A stretch of DNA of 64,000 bases from the NCBI RefSeq assembly GCF_004193175.1, contig NZ_SAUH01000001.1, positions 1,839,501-1,903,500 on the forward strand. The letters run 5' to 3'. The DNA is from Streptomyces sp. RFCAC02 (GTDB lineage Bacteria > Actinomycetota > Actinomycetes > Streptomycetales > Streptomycetaceae). The translations under genes and the position numbers were made by a program. Shown here one piece after another: positions 42,240 through 51,325 of the stretch; within the stretch, counting starts at the first letter, position 1; every line of letters begins with the position of its first letter. Under the pieces are notes generated by a model. That model was not told the origin of the DNA. It ran no database searches and was given only the letters and a program-made list of their open reading frames with translations.

Positions 42240-45008
42240 TCAGCCCGCGGTGCCCCGCCCGATCTCCAGCATCCGGTCCACGACCCGCGCCGTCGCCAGG
42301 CCGTCCGACGGCTCGCAGAACTCCTTGACGAACCGTGCGTACTTGTCGGCGTACGTGCGCCCGACGTTGTCGATGTCGCGGATCGCGTGGACGAGCTGCT
42401 CGGACGTCTTGATCAGCGGCCCGGGCGCCTTCTCCGTGAAGTCGAAGTAGAAGCCGCGCAGCGTGTCCCGGTAGTGCTCCAGGTCGTAGGTGAAGAAGAG
42501 CATCGGCCGGCCGGAGTGCGCGTAGTCGAAGAGCACCGACGAGTAGTCCGTGATCAGGACGTCGGTGATCAGGTACAGCTCCGCGATGTCCGGGTAGGCC
42601 GAGACGTCGTACACGAAGCCCTGACCGGCGCCGGGGATGGCGTCGAGGATCTTCGGGTGCTTCCGGAACAGGAAGACGTGGTCGTCGCCCAGCGCGTCGC
42701 GCGCCGCGTTCAGGTCGACCTGGAGGTCGAGCTTGAACTTGGACGCGTTGTGCCGCTGGTCGTCCCGCCAGGTCGGCGCGTACAGGATCACCTTGCGGCC
42801 CTCGGGAATGCCCAGGGTCGCCCGCACCCGCTGCGCGATCTTGTCGCGGTCGGGCCGGTGGAAGATGTCGTTGCGCGGGTAGCCCGACTCCAGGATCTCG
42901 CCCTCGCACCGGAACGCGTTCCGCATGATCGGGGTGGTGAACGCGTTCGGCGACACGACGAAGTCGAACTGCCGGAAGCGGTGCGGCAGGCTCGCGATGT
43001 ACTGCAGGTTCGCCCTGGGCGTGCCGAGGAGATCGGCGCCGATCTTCTTCAGCGGCGTGCCGTGCCACGTCTGCACGACGCACTGCCCCTCACGGCGCGT
43101 GTACCAGTCGCCGAGGCCGACGTTGGTGATGACGTACCGGCTGCGGGCCAGCGCCTCGTACCACTCGCGGCTGTGCCACTCGACCGGGCGGACCCCCGGC
43201 GGCACGTCGACCTGCTCGTCGGCGACCGACCACAGGTGCTCCACCTCGACGCCCCGGCGCACCAGTTCCTCGTACACCGCGCGCGGCGAGTCGGAGAACT
43301 GCTTGCCGCCGAAGCTGTTGTAGAACACGGCCTCCCGCAGCGGCTCCTGCTTGAACTGCGGCGTCAGCACCTCGCGGAGCTGCCGCTGCCGGTACGCGCC
43401 GCGCTCCTCGGCGGACAGCACGGGACCCGAGGCGAGGAAGATCCGGTCGAAGTAGCGGCGGTTGATCGTGTACGTCCGCCCGGAGACCCGCTTCTTGACG
43501 GACGCGAGCGTGTCGATCAGGTCGGCGCGCAGCTTGACCGGCACGTCCTCCTTCTTGCCCCACGCGTCCTGGTCGCGCAGCGAGAAGTACCAACGGCCCG
43601 CGCGCAGCGGCAGGATCGCGTCGTACAGCGACATGCGGTCCGGCGCGATCCGCGCGGTGAACCGGCTCTGCGCCTCGGACCACTCCAGCGGCAGCACGTG
43701 CTCCTCGAACCGCTCGCCGTGCCGCAGGACGAAGCACTTCCGGTCGCCGGGACCCGCGTAGGAGCCCTCGACGACCAGCTCGGAGCCGGCCCACTCCAGG
43801 CGGTCGACGACGGCCTGCCGCAGCCGGTCGTGCAGCTTCAGCAGCCCGGGGCCGTCGGTCGTGACGGCGATCTCCCGCCCGCCCGACCGCAGGTAGCGGC
43901 CCGGCAGGAAGTCCTCGGTGACCGTGGCGCGGCGCGACGAGCCGTCGGCGAACTCGATGTGGGTGATGAAGTCGTGGGTCTTGCGTTCCTTCTCGGTGCC
44001 CACGGAGAGGTCGGCGAGCGGGATGTCCACCGTGTACCGCAGCCGGCGGGGGTCGGCGCCGTCCGCCGGGACCAGGAGGTACTCGGTGCCGGCGGACTTG
44101 CCCTTGCGCGTGATCCTGAGCTTGGTGGCGCGCTTGGCCGACGCGGGCGCCCGCAGGCCGAGGCGCAGGGTGTCGGCGGTGGCCGTCTGGTCGACGATCT
44201 CCGCCTCGGGTATGTCGATCCGCACCTGGAACACGTCGTCGGCGAACCCCGCGACGAGCCGGGCGCCGTCACCGAGGTCGCGGGCCTGGGAGTGCCCCGC
44301 CGACCCGATGTCCGCGCGCTCCACCTTGCCGGGGACGTAGCCGCCGGGCCGCGGCAGCGCCAGGGTGAGGCCCCAGGTGCCGTCCTTCCACTTGCCGCGC
44401 GACTTGAGCTTGGCCGGGTCGATCACGATCTCGAACCCGGCGTCGTCGTAGTTGTGCAGGGCCTGCTTGGAGTCACGCGTCGCGCGCAGGGACTCCGCCG
44501 CGCGGTAGCGCACGGGGATGCGGCGCCCGCCCGGCGCCCGCAGCCAGGCGAGGCGCGGCATCGGTCCTGAGCCGCCGCCGGGCAGGTTCGCCACGAAGGC
44601 GTAGCCGCGCAGCACGATCTTCCCGTCCTGCCACAGCACGTCCGTCGCCTTGGCGCGCACCGGCATCTCCCGCAGCCGCAGCCGGGTCACGGACGCGGGC
44701 AGCGATCGGTCCTCGATGCCCGGCACGGAGATGTACGGGCGCAGTCTGCCGCGGACCGGGAACGCCGAGGGGTTGATCCGCTCGAAGGCGATGGCCCTCA
44801 GCAGGTCGTCCACCCGGCGCTCGCCGACGAGGTGCCACTTCACTCTCTCCAGCGGCGGAAGACGGCGCAGCTTCCCCGCGGGCACGGACGCGAGGAACGC
44901 GCCCGCCTCGCCCAGGAAGGCATCGCGCTCCTCGGCGTCGGCCTCCGGCAGGAACCGGAGGCGGCGCTTCAGCTCGCCCGGAATCACGTCTTCTGCCTTC
45001 GCTACCAC
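42240..45008 (-). CDS. Large CDP-glycerol/CDP-ribitol glycerophosphotransferase (TagF/TarL-like)
   Basis: 922 residues from GTG 45008. The first ~530 residues hold beta-rich segments (YISVPGIEDRSLPASVTRLR, VRIDIPEAEIVDQTATADTL) typical of extra carbohydrate-binding-like regions in actinomycete homologues. The catalytic domain follows: EAVFYNSFGGKQFSDSPRAV, VVQTWHGTPLKKIGADL, SPNAFTTPIMRNAF, ILYAPTWRDDQ, LFRKHPKI and LITDVLITDYSSVLFDYAHS. These are the conserved histidine and Ser/Thr motifs of TagF. It adds polyol-phosphate units to a wall polymer at the inner membrane face. It ends the operon with the two genes upstream. Confidence 0.92.
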   Translation of the reverse strand: MVAKAEDVIPGELKRRLRFLPEADAEERDAFLGEAGAFLASVPAGKLRRLPPLERVKWHLVGERRVDDLLRAIAFERINPSAFPVRGRLRPYISVPGIEDRSLPASVTRLRLREMPVRAKATDVLWQDGKIVLRGYAFVANLPGGGSGPMPRLAWLRAPGGRRIPVRYRAAESLRATRDSKQALHNYDDAGFEIVIDPAKLKSRGKWKDGTWGLTLALPRPGGYVPGKVERADIGSAGHSQARDLGDGARLVAGFADDVFQVRIDIPEAEIVDQTATADTLRLGLRAPASAKRATKLRITRKGKSAGTEYLLVPADGADPRRLRYTVDIPLADLSVGTEKERKTHDFITHIEFADGSSRRATVTEDFLPGRYLRSGGREIAVTTDGPGLLKLHDRLRQAVVDRLEWAGSELVVEGSYAGPGDRKCFVLRHGERFEEHVLPLEWSEAQSRFTARIAPDRMSLYDAILPLRAGRWYFSLRDQDAWGKKEDVPVKLRADLIDTLASVKKRVSGRTYTINRRYFDRIFLASGPVLSAEERGAYRQRQLREVLTPQFKQEPLREAVFYNSFGGKQFSDSPRAVYEELVRRGVEVEHLWSVADEQVDVPPGVRPVEWHSREWYEALARSRYVITNVGLGDWYTRREGQCVVQTWHGTPLKKIGADLLGTPRANLQYIASLPHRFRQFDFVVSPNAFTTPIMRNAFRCEGEILESGYPRNDIFHRPDRDKIAQRVRATLGIPEGRKVILYAPTWRDDQRHNASKFKLDLQVDLNAARDALGDDHVFLFRKHPKILDAIPGAGQGFVYDVSAYPDIAELYLITDVLITDYSSVLFDYAHSGRPMLFFTYDLEHYRDTLRGFYFDFTEKAPGPLIKTSEQLVHAIRDIDNVGRTYADKYARFVKEFCEPSDGLATARVVDRMLEIGRGTAG

Positions 45009-45051
45009 GTCACTCAGTGCCTTTACTTCCGCTTCCTCGGGGGATCGCTTC

Positions 45052-47109
45052 CTACGGGGCCGGGACCACGGCGGCACCGGTGCTGCCGGTCTCGCCGAGC
45101 GCCAGGTTGCGTGCCTCGGCCCTGCGGGCGAGGGCGCGCACGGCCGTGTCGAACCGCTCAAGGGAGGTCGGCTCGTCGGGGCCGAGCAGGTACCGCTTCA
45201 GCTCGGCCCGGTCCCCGGCGAGCGTGTCGGCGCCCGGCACGGACACGGCCGTGACCAGTTCGTCCAGGCGGGCCGCGTCGTTGGTGAGGATGACGGCGGC
45301 GCGCACGGCGGTGTTCTGCCGCTTGAACTCCTCCTCGCCGAGCCCGGCCGAGTCGGTCACCGCGTACGGCTTGCCGCTGGCGATCCAGTCGGACACGACG
45401 CTGGAGATGTCGGACACCAGGGCGTCGGACTCGTTGAAGCAGTCGAACAGCAGCGGCTCGGGGCCGGTGATGATCCGGTGCTCCCACCAGCCCTGGGACC
45501 GCCAGTACGCCTCGTTCCACTCGCGGGCGCGGCGCTGCTCGACGGCGGCCTGGTCGGCGGGCGTGAGCGAGTCGCGGGAGACGGAGGCGTCGTCCCACAG
45601 CGCGGTGGTGACGACGCCGGGGCGCTCCTCCTCGATGCGGCGCAGCGTCGCCTGCGCCTGCGCGCGGTCGGCGGCGGTGCGGCGCGCCTCCTCGGCGAAC
45701 CGCGGGTCGGCGGCGCGTTCGGCCGCGGCCCGCTCGATCATCGCGACGATCCGCTCGTGCACGACGCCGGCCACGCGGTTGCGGGTGCCGGTGAACGGGT
45801 GCGGCTTGTACAGGACCCGTACCGGGCGCTCGGAGCGCAGGAGGCGGCCGATGATGTTCTCGCCGGCGAGGAGCAGCGACGTGTTGCCCGGGTCGTCGGT
45901 CCAGCCCTCCCAGGTGGGGGCGTAGAGGATCGTCGGGATGCGGCCCTGCGGCAGGCCGCCGCGCGCGGGGGTGATCGGCGCGAGCTGCGGCCGGCCGACC
46001 TCCACGATGTCCTCGTCGCGCACGCCGACGTCGGCGAGCGCGTACCGGTCGCGGCCGGCGCGGCCGGCGGTCCACACCTCGTCGTACGCCTTGGCGTACG
46101 GGTTGATGCTGGCGATCTTGTCGCTGTCGCCGTGGCCGATGAAGACGTGCTTCATCGTCGGGACGCGCAGCAGGTGGAGGTTCTTGCCGACGTTGGCCGG
46201 GTACAGGCCGACGCGCAGCGTGGAGAGGTCCATGTTCATCAGGTCGACGGCGCTCGGCACGCACACCACGGGCACGCTGGTCGTGGCCAGGCGGGCGAGG
46301 ATCGCGCGCTCGCGGAGGATGACGATGGGCCGGGCGCTCAGGTTCTCCATCGTCTCCAGCCACATGTTGGCCTGGTACGCGGAGTCCTTCGAGCCGGAGA
46401 AGTACAGCGCCACCTCGGGCCGGTACGTCCGCAGCCACTCGTCGAACCACGCCATCGTCCGCTCCGGCGGCGGCGGGAGCTTGCTCGCGCGGAAGAACGC
46501 CAGCAGCGTCACCATGTAGCCGATCGCGAGGACGAGCGTCACGGCCATGCCGGCGTAGCCCCACGCGGAGGATCCGGTCGCGGCCACCGCGAGGAGCCCG
46601 ACGAACGTCGGAACCTCGGTGTGCAGGACCTTCTCCACGGCCCGGTGCGTCAGCCAGCGCGGGGCGCCGTTCGGCACGGGCAGGGTGGACAGGTCGATGT
46701 TGCGGGTGGCGATGGGCAGGCGGCGCTTGCGGCGCAGCACCATGACCATCGCGGTGTGCGGGGCCTGGAGGCCGTAGAAGATGAGGAACGCGACCATGGC
46801 CGCGTAGAACACGGTGTCGCCGGCCACCTCGGTGCGCGCCAGCAGCAGCACCAGCAGGAGCTGGCGGATGGCGAAGCGGATGGTGAGGCCGAGGCGCGCC
46901 TTGCCCATGCGGACCAGCAGGTAGCTGCCGCGGCGGTGCAGGTAGTGGTCGCCGAGGTAGGACACGGCGGCGGCCACGACGAACGCGACGCCCACCGGCA
47001 CCATCGCCGTGACGAGCATCACGGGGTAGCTGAGCACGGTCAGCAGGGCGACGATCATCTCGCCGCCCGGCGCGCGGCCCGCGAGCCGGCGCAGCAGGGC
47101 TCCCGTCAT
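45052..47109 (-). CDS. Membrane CDP-alditol phosphotransferase-like protein
   Basis: 685 residues from ATG 47109, overlapping the stop of the fused cytidylyltransferase/reductase (ATGA). Six or so membrane helices in residues 1-210 (IVALLTVLSYPVMLVTAMVP) precede a TagB/F-like domain: YRPEVALYFSGSKDSAYQAN, TMKHVFIGHGDSDK, ILYAPTWEGWTDDPGNTS, LYKPHPFTG and DALVSDISSVVSDWIASGKP. It is a paralogue of the protein at 36313. The coupling to a nucleotide-activating enzyme upstream and a TagF-like enzyme downstream makes a wall-polymer pathway likely. Confidence 0.9.
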   Translation of the reverse strand: MTGALLRRLAGRAPGGEMIVALLTVLSYPVMLVTAMVPVGVAFVVAAAVSYLGDHYLHRRGSYLLVRMGKARLGLTIRFAIRQLLLVLLLARTEVAGDTVFYAAMVAFLIFYGLQAPHTAMVMVLRRKRRLPIATRNIDLSTLPVPNGAPRWLTHRAVEKVLHTEVPTFVGLLAVAATGSSAWGYAGMAVTLVLAIGYMVTLLAFFRASKLPPPPERTMAWFDEWLRTYRPEVALYFSGSKDSAYQANMWLETMENLSARPIVILRERAILARLATTSVPVVCVPSAVDLMNMDLSTLRVGLYPANVGKNLHLLRVPTMKHVFIGHGDSDKIASINPYAKAYDEVWTAGRAGRDRYALADVGVRDEDIVEVGRPQLAPITPARGGLPQGRIPTILYAPTWEGWTDDPGNTSLLLAGENIIGRLLRSERPVRVLYKPHPFTGTRNRVAGVVHERIVAMIERAAAERAADPRFAEEARRTAADRAQAQATLRRIEEERPGVVTTALWDDASVSRDSLTPADQAAVEQRRAREWNEAYWRSQGWWEHRIITGPEPLLFDCFNESDALVSDISSVVSDWIASGKPYAVTDSAGLGEEEFKRQNTAVRAAVILTNDAARLDELVTAVSVPGADTLAGDRAELKRYLLGPDEPTSLERFDTAVRALARRAEARNLALGETGSTGAAVVPAP

Positions 47110-48617
47110 GCGGCATCCTCCGCCGAGTCGGCGCTGATCGCGGCGGCGAGGGCGCGCTCGAAGGAGCCCGCGCTGCTCGCGTCGGCCGTCGGGTCCTGCT
47201 GGCGGACGTCGATGACGTGGCCGGTCATGCCGGACAGCAGCACGTCGAGGGAGGTGCGGGCGACGGCCTCGGAGGACAGCAGGCTCCCGGCGGGCTCCTC
47301 GCCGAACGCCTTGGTGCGCATCGGCGTGGCGGTCCGCTCGGGGTTGACGCAGTTGACGCGCACGCCGTCGGCGGCCCACTCGTCGGCGAGGGCCTGGGTC
47401 AGGTTGACCATGGCGGCCTTCGTGGAGGAGTACAGGCTGTACTCGGCGCGGCCCCGCGTGTAGCTGCTGGAGGTGTACAGCAGGAGCTGGCCGTGGGACT
47501 CGGCGAGGTACTTGTGCGCGGCGCGGGCGATGCGGACGGGCGCCAGGTAGTTGACGGTGAGCGCCTCCTCGATGGTGGCGTCGTCCGTCTCGGCGAGCTT
47601 GCCGATGCGCAGGATCCCCGCGGTGTTCACGACGTAGTCGATGCGGCCGGTCTCGGCGTACGCCTTCTCCAGGGCGTCGCAGACATCGCGCGGGTTCTCG
47701 ACGTGGGTGCCGGTCGTGGAGCGGCCGAGGGCGTAGACGCTGGCGCCGTACCGCTCGGCGAGGTCGGCGATGTCCTTGCCGATGCCGTAGGAGCCGCCGA
47801 AGACGACGACGGTCCGCCCGGTGAGCCGCTCCCGGTAGGCGTCCTCGTCGGACTGCTGCGGGACGGCGGTGGAGGCGAGCTGGAACAGCTTGTCGGTGAT
47901 GAAGACGTCGACGGGCTGGGTGACCTTCATGTTGTACTCGTCACCCGGGACGACGTGGATCGGCACGTCCGGCAGGTACTTCAGGACCACGGAGCAGTCG
48001 TCGGTCGCCTGGAAGTTCGGGTCGCCGGCGGCGATCTCGTAGGCGCGGCGGATGGTGGAGAGCCGGAACGCCTGGGGGGTCTGGCCGCGCCGCAGCCGGG
48101 AGCGGTCGGGCACGTCGGTGATGAACTCGCCGTCCTCGCCGTGCGTGCGGGTCACGATGATCGTGTCGGCCGAGGGTATGGCCACGTCCACCGCCTGGTA
48201 GCGCTCCAGGGCCTTGACGCAGTCGGCTATGACGCGGCGGGACAGCAGCGGCCGCACGGCGTCGTGGAACAGCACATGCCGCTCCTCGCCGTCCGCGAGG
48301 CCCTCGCCGAGGGCGGCGATGGCCCGCTGGGTGGTCTCGTTGCGCGTCGCGCCGCCCTCGATGACCCGGCTGACCTTGGTGAGACCGCTCTTCGCGACGA
48401 TCCGCTCGACGTCCGGGACATAGCCGGGGGCCATCAGCACGATCACGTCGTCGATCTCGTCGGCGTCCTCGAAAACCGCGAGGGTGTGTTCGATGACGGC
48501 CTTTCCCGCGATCTTGATCAGCTGCTTCGGTATGGAGAGACCCACGCGCTGACCCGTACCACCGGCGAGTACGACCGCTGTGGTGTGAGGGGACGGTCCG
48601 TTGGGTTGGTTGGACAA
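47106..48617 (-). CDS. Fused CTP:alditol-phosphate cytidylyltransferase and SDR reductase (TarI-TarJ-like)
   Basis: 503 residues from TTG 48617 with AGGAG upstream. Residues 1-235 are an IspD/TarI-type cytidylyltransferase: VVLAGGTGQRVGLSIPKQL, FHDAVRPLLSRRV, RRGQTPQAF, DDCSVVLKYL and the Lys in NMKVTQPVD. Residues about 260-500 are a short-chain dehydrogenase: GGSYGIGKDIADLAERYG, NTAGI and active site YTSSSYTRGRAEYSLYSSTK with Tyr-x3-Lys-like spacing. By analogy with the Haemophilus Bcs1/TarIJ enzymes it would reduce ribulose 5-phosphate and activate the product to CDP-ribitol. First gene of the operon running left. Confidence 0.9.
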   Translation of the reverse strand: MSNQPNGPSPHTTAVVLAGGTGQRVGLSIPKQLIKIAGKAVIEHTLAVFEDADEIDDVIVLMAPGYVPDVERIVAKSGLTKVSRVIEGGATRNETTQRAIAALGEGLADGEERHVLFHDAVRPLLSRRVIADCVKALERYQAVDVAIPSADTIIVTRTHGEDGEFITDVPDRSRLRRGQTPQAFRLSTIRRAYEIAAGDPNFQATDDCSVVLKYLPDVPIHVVPGDEYNMKVTQPVDVFITDKLFQLASTAVPQQSDEDAYRERLTGRTVVVFGGSYGIGKDIADLAERYGASVYALGRSTTGTHVENPRDVCDALEKAYAETGRIDYVVNTAGILRIGKLAETDDATIEEALTVNYLAPVRIARAAHKYLAESHGQLLLYTSSSYTRGRAEYSLYSSTKAAMVNLTQALADEWAADGVRVNCVNPERTATPMRTKAFGEEPAGSLLSSEAVARTSLDVLLSGMTGHVIDVRQQDPTADASSAGSFERALAAAISADSAEDAA

Positions 48618-48874
48618 GGCTGCTCCTGCCGGTATCAAGAAGTGTCGCCTACGCGAGGAGAAGGTTAACCCCCGACGAAGCTTGACCCCTAAGCGAGATG
48701 AACCGTTGTCGGTGGTTATCGCTTTGAGACAGGACGGCGTTACGCTGCGGCACTCCGTGCGTTCCCGGGACGGCGGCACACCGCGGCCGGGCGCCGATAC
48801 CCGGGCCGATACGCGACGGCCCGGGCGCACCCATGACGGTTGTTTCCGGCCACCCGGCCGATTTTCGTCACATC

Positions 48875-50317
48875 TCAGTCGAAAGGACTGAATTCCTCGA
48901 ATTCGCGGTCCGCGCCGTCCCGCCGCCTGGCCTCGCGGTCACGGCGGCGCTGGACGGCCGGCCGAAGCTGGTTCATCCGGTGGTCCTCGCCGCGGCGGCC
49001 GAGCATCTCGGCACCGCCGGACACGGACGGCTCGAAGTCGAAGACGACCGCGTCGTCGTCCCCGCCGATGGCCACGCCGTCGCCCTCGCGGGCACCGGCG
49101 CGCAGCAGTTCCGTCTCGACGCCGAGCCTGTTCAGACGGTCCGCGAGATAGCCGACGGCCTCCTCGTTCGTGAAATCCGTCTGCCGCACCCAGCGCTCCG
49201 GCTTCTCGCCGCGCACCCGGAAGAAACCCTCGCCCTCGGGGCGCACCGTGAATCCGGTCTCATTCACCGCGCGGGGGGTGATGACAATACGCGTCGGCGT
49301 CTCCGCCGGCCGCGCCGCGCGCGCCCGCCCGACCTGCTCGGCGAGCGCGAAGGAAAGCTCCCTGAGCCCTTTGCGGGACACCGCGGAAACCTCGAAGGCC
49401 GGCAGGCCGCGCGCCGCCAGTTCGGGGCGCACGAGATCCGCCAGCTCCTGCCCGTCCGGGATATCCGTCTTGTTCAGGACGACGAGCCGGGGCCGGTCGT
49501 CGAGACCGCCGTACCGGGCCAGCTCCTCCTCGATCGTGTCGAGGTCGGAGAGCGGGTCGCGGTCGCTCTCCAGCGTCGCGCAGTCCAGGACGTGGACGAG
49601 GACCGAGCAGCGCTCCACGTGCCGCAGGAAGTCCAGGCCGAGGCCCTTGCCCTCGCTGGCGCCCGGGATGAGCCCCGGGACGTCCGCGACGGTGTAGACG
49701 GTCTCCCCCGCCGTGACGACGCCGAGGTTCGGCACGAGGGTGGTGAACGGGTAGTCGGCGATCTTCGGCCGCGCGGCCGACAGCACGGAGATCAGCGACG
49801 ACTTGCCCGCGCTCGGGAACCCGACCAGCGCCACATCGGCGACGGTCTTCAGTTCCAGCACGATGTCGCGTTCCTCACCCGGCTCGCCGAGCAGCGCGAA
49901 CCCGGGCGCCTTGCGGCGCGGCGAGGCCAGCGCGGCGTTGCCGAGCCCGCCGCGACCGCCCTGCCCGGCGACGAAGGCCGTGCCCTCGCCCACGAGGTCG
50001 GCGAGGACCTCGCCGTCCGGCGTCAGGACGACCGTGCCGTCGGGGACGGGCAGGACCAGGTCCTCGCCGTGCGCGCCGGTGCGGTTGCCGCCGGCGCCCG
50101 GCTTGCCGTTGCCCGCCTTGCGGTGCGGGCGGTGGTGGTACTCGAGGAGCGTGGTCACGCCGCTGTCCACGACCAGCGTCACGCTGCCGCCGCGCCCGCC
50201 GTCGCCCCCGTCGGGGCCGCCGAGCGGCTTGAACTTCTCCCGGTGCACGGAGGCGCAGCCGTGGCCCCCGTTACCCGCGACGACGTGCAGTTCGACGCGG
50301 TCCACGAAGGTGGTCAT
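48875..50317 (-). CDS. obg: GTPase Obg (CgtA)
   Basis: 480 residues. The Gly-rich Obg fold ([32 protein letters not shown]) is followed by the GTPase domain: P-loop [36 protein letters not shown] and the C-terminal OCT domain ([19 protein letters not shown]). In Streptomyces Obg controls the onset of aerial growth in relation to GTP pools. It follows rplU and rpmA, separated from them by a hairpin. Confidence 0.97.
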   Translation of the reverse strand: MTTFVDRVELHVVAGNGGHGCASVHREKFKPLGGPDGGDGGRGGSVTLVVDSGVTTLLEYHHRPHRKAGNGKPGAGGNRTGAHGEDLVLPVPDGTVVLTPDGEVLADLVGEGTAFVAGQGGRGGLGNAALASPRRKAPGFALLGEPGEERDIVLELKTVADVALVGFPSAGKSSLISVLSAARPKIADYPFTTLVPNLGVVTAGETVYTVADVPGLIPGASEGKGLGLDFLRHVERCSVLVHVLDCATLESDRDPLSDLDTIEEELARYGGLDDRPRLVVLNKTDIPDGQELADLVRPELAARGLPAFEVSAVSRKGLRELSFALAEQVGRARAARPAETPTRIVITPRAVNETGFTVRPEGEGFFRVRGEKPERWVRQTDFTNEEAVGYLADRLNRLGVETELLRAGAREGDGVAIGGDDDAVVFDFEPSVSGGAEMLGRRGEDHRMNQLRPAVQRRRDREARRRDGADREFEEFSPFD

Positions 50318-50440
50318 GACGATGCCTCCCGGCAGGGTTCGGTGCGTGCGGTACGGGTGCCGGCCGTGGGGACACGCCCGCGCGGGACCGCGGCACCACC
50401 TTCCATGGTGCCTCGGCCGCGCGCGGACCGGCCGGAACGG

Positions 50441-50486
50441 CGAGGGCGGACCCGTCTCCCCCTGCGGGGATGACGGTCCGCCCTCG
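50441..50486 (-). terminator. Hairpin between rpmA and obg
   Basis: CGAGGGCGGACC (50441-50452) pairs with GGTCCGCCCTCG (50475-50486); a small CCCC/GGGG hairpin sits in the loop. It lies about 34 bases past the rpmA stop and probably terminates or reduces read-through into obg. Confidence 0.75.
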
Positions 50487-50519
50487 GTGCTGCGTGGGTC
50501 GTGCGTCGCGCCTACCGCG

Positions 50520-50777
50520 TCACGCGGCGACCGGCACGATGTTCACGACACGGCGGTCGCGGTGCGTGCCGAACTGCACGGTGCCCGGCTGGAGCGCGAA
50601 CAGGGTGTCGTCCTTGCCGCGGCCGACGCCCTGGCCGGGGTGGAAGTGGGTGCCACGCTGACGGACGAGGATCTCGCCCGCGTTCACCAGCTGGCCGCCG
50701 AAGCGCTTCACACCGAGGTACTGGGGGTTGGAGTCGCGCCCGTTCCGGGTGGACGAGGCGCCCTTCTTGTGTGCCAT
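50520..50777 (-). CDS. rpmA: 50S ribosomal protein L27 (bL27)
   Basis: 85 residues starting [20 protein letters not shown], the invariant L27 N-terminus that reaches the peptidyl transferase centre. [19 protein letters not shown] and [16 protein letters not shown] are also standard. It follows rplU after 14 bases. Confidence 0.98.
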   Translation of the reverse strand: MAHKKGASSTRNGRDSNPQYLGVKRFGGQLVNAGEILVRQRGTHFHPGQGVGRGKDDTLFALQPGTVQFGTHRDRRVVNIVPVAA

Positions 50778-50791
50778 CTCGCGTCAGTCCC

Positions 50792-51115
50792 TTACTTCGC
50801 GGCCGGGGCGGGGATCTCGGTGATCTTCAGCTGGGTCTGAAGCTGGCGGTGACCCATCCGCCGGCGGTAGCCGGTCTTGTTCTTGAACTTCTGAATCCGG
50901 ATCTTCTCGCCCTTGGTGTGGTCGAGGACCTCGGCCGTGACCTTGACGCCCGCCAGGACCCACGGGTCGCTGGTCACGGTGTCGCCGTCCACGACGAGCA
51001 GGGTGGAGAGCTCGACGGTGTCGCCGACCTCATTGCCGGCCAGTCGGTCAGTCTCGATGACGTCGCCGACAGCAACCTTCTGCTGACGGCCGCCGGTGCG
51101 CACGATCGCGTACAC
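50792..51115 (-). CDS. rplU: 50S ribosomal protein L21 (bL21)
   Basis: 107 residues: [20 protein letters not shown] at the start and [31 protein letters not shown] at the end, the RNA-binding signature of L21. Co-transcribed with rpmA. The ~155 bases upstream, after the rne hairpin, hold its promoter and leader. Confidence 0.98.
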   Translation of the reverse strand: MYAIVRTGGRQQKVAVGDVIETDRLAGNEVGDTVELSTLLVVDGDTVTSDPWVLAGVKVTAEVLDHTKGEKIRIQKFKNKTGYRRRMGHRQLQTQLKITEIPAPAAK

Positions 51116-51273
51116 GCGGAACTCTCTCTCGCTCGATTCGGAGCCCCTGATGCCAGCAGCGGGCGGACCCGGCCTCTCCCGCAGCGCGACCCGGCGAGGG
51201 CCTGCGCGTCGGCGCGGGAGGTAGATGCTCAGGGGCGTGGCGCATCAGGTGACACGCCGATCGCCAAGAATAC

Positions 51274-51319
51274 GGAGGCGCCGGTAAGACGGTCAAATCA
51301 CCGTCCCACCGGCGCCTCC
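51274..51319 (-). terminator. Terminator after rne
   Basis: GGAGGCGCCGGT (51274-51285) pairs with ACCGGCGCCTCC (51308-51319), and GACGGT (51288-51293) with ACCGTC (51300-51305), leaving a 2x2 internal loop and a six-base apical loop. It begins seven bases past the rne stop and separates rne from rplU. Confidence 0.9.
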
Positions 51320-51325
51320 CGGGGG

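Noticed and set aside
51116..51270. A ribosomal-protein leader RNA before rplU
   Set aside because: Length and position are suitable, but I could not recognise a conserved structure from sequence alone.
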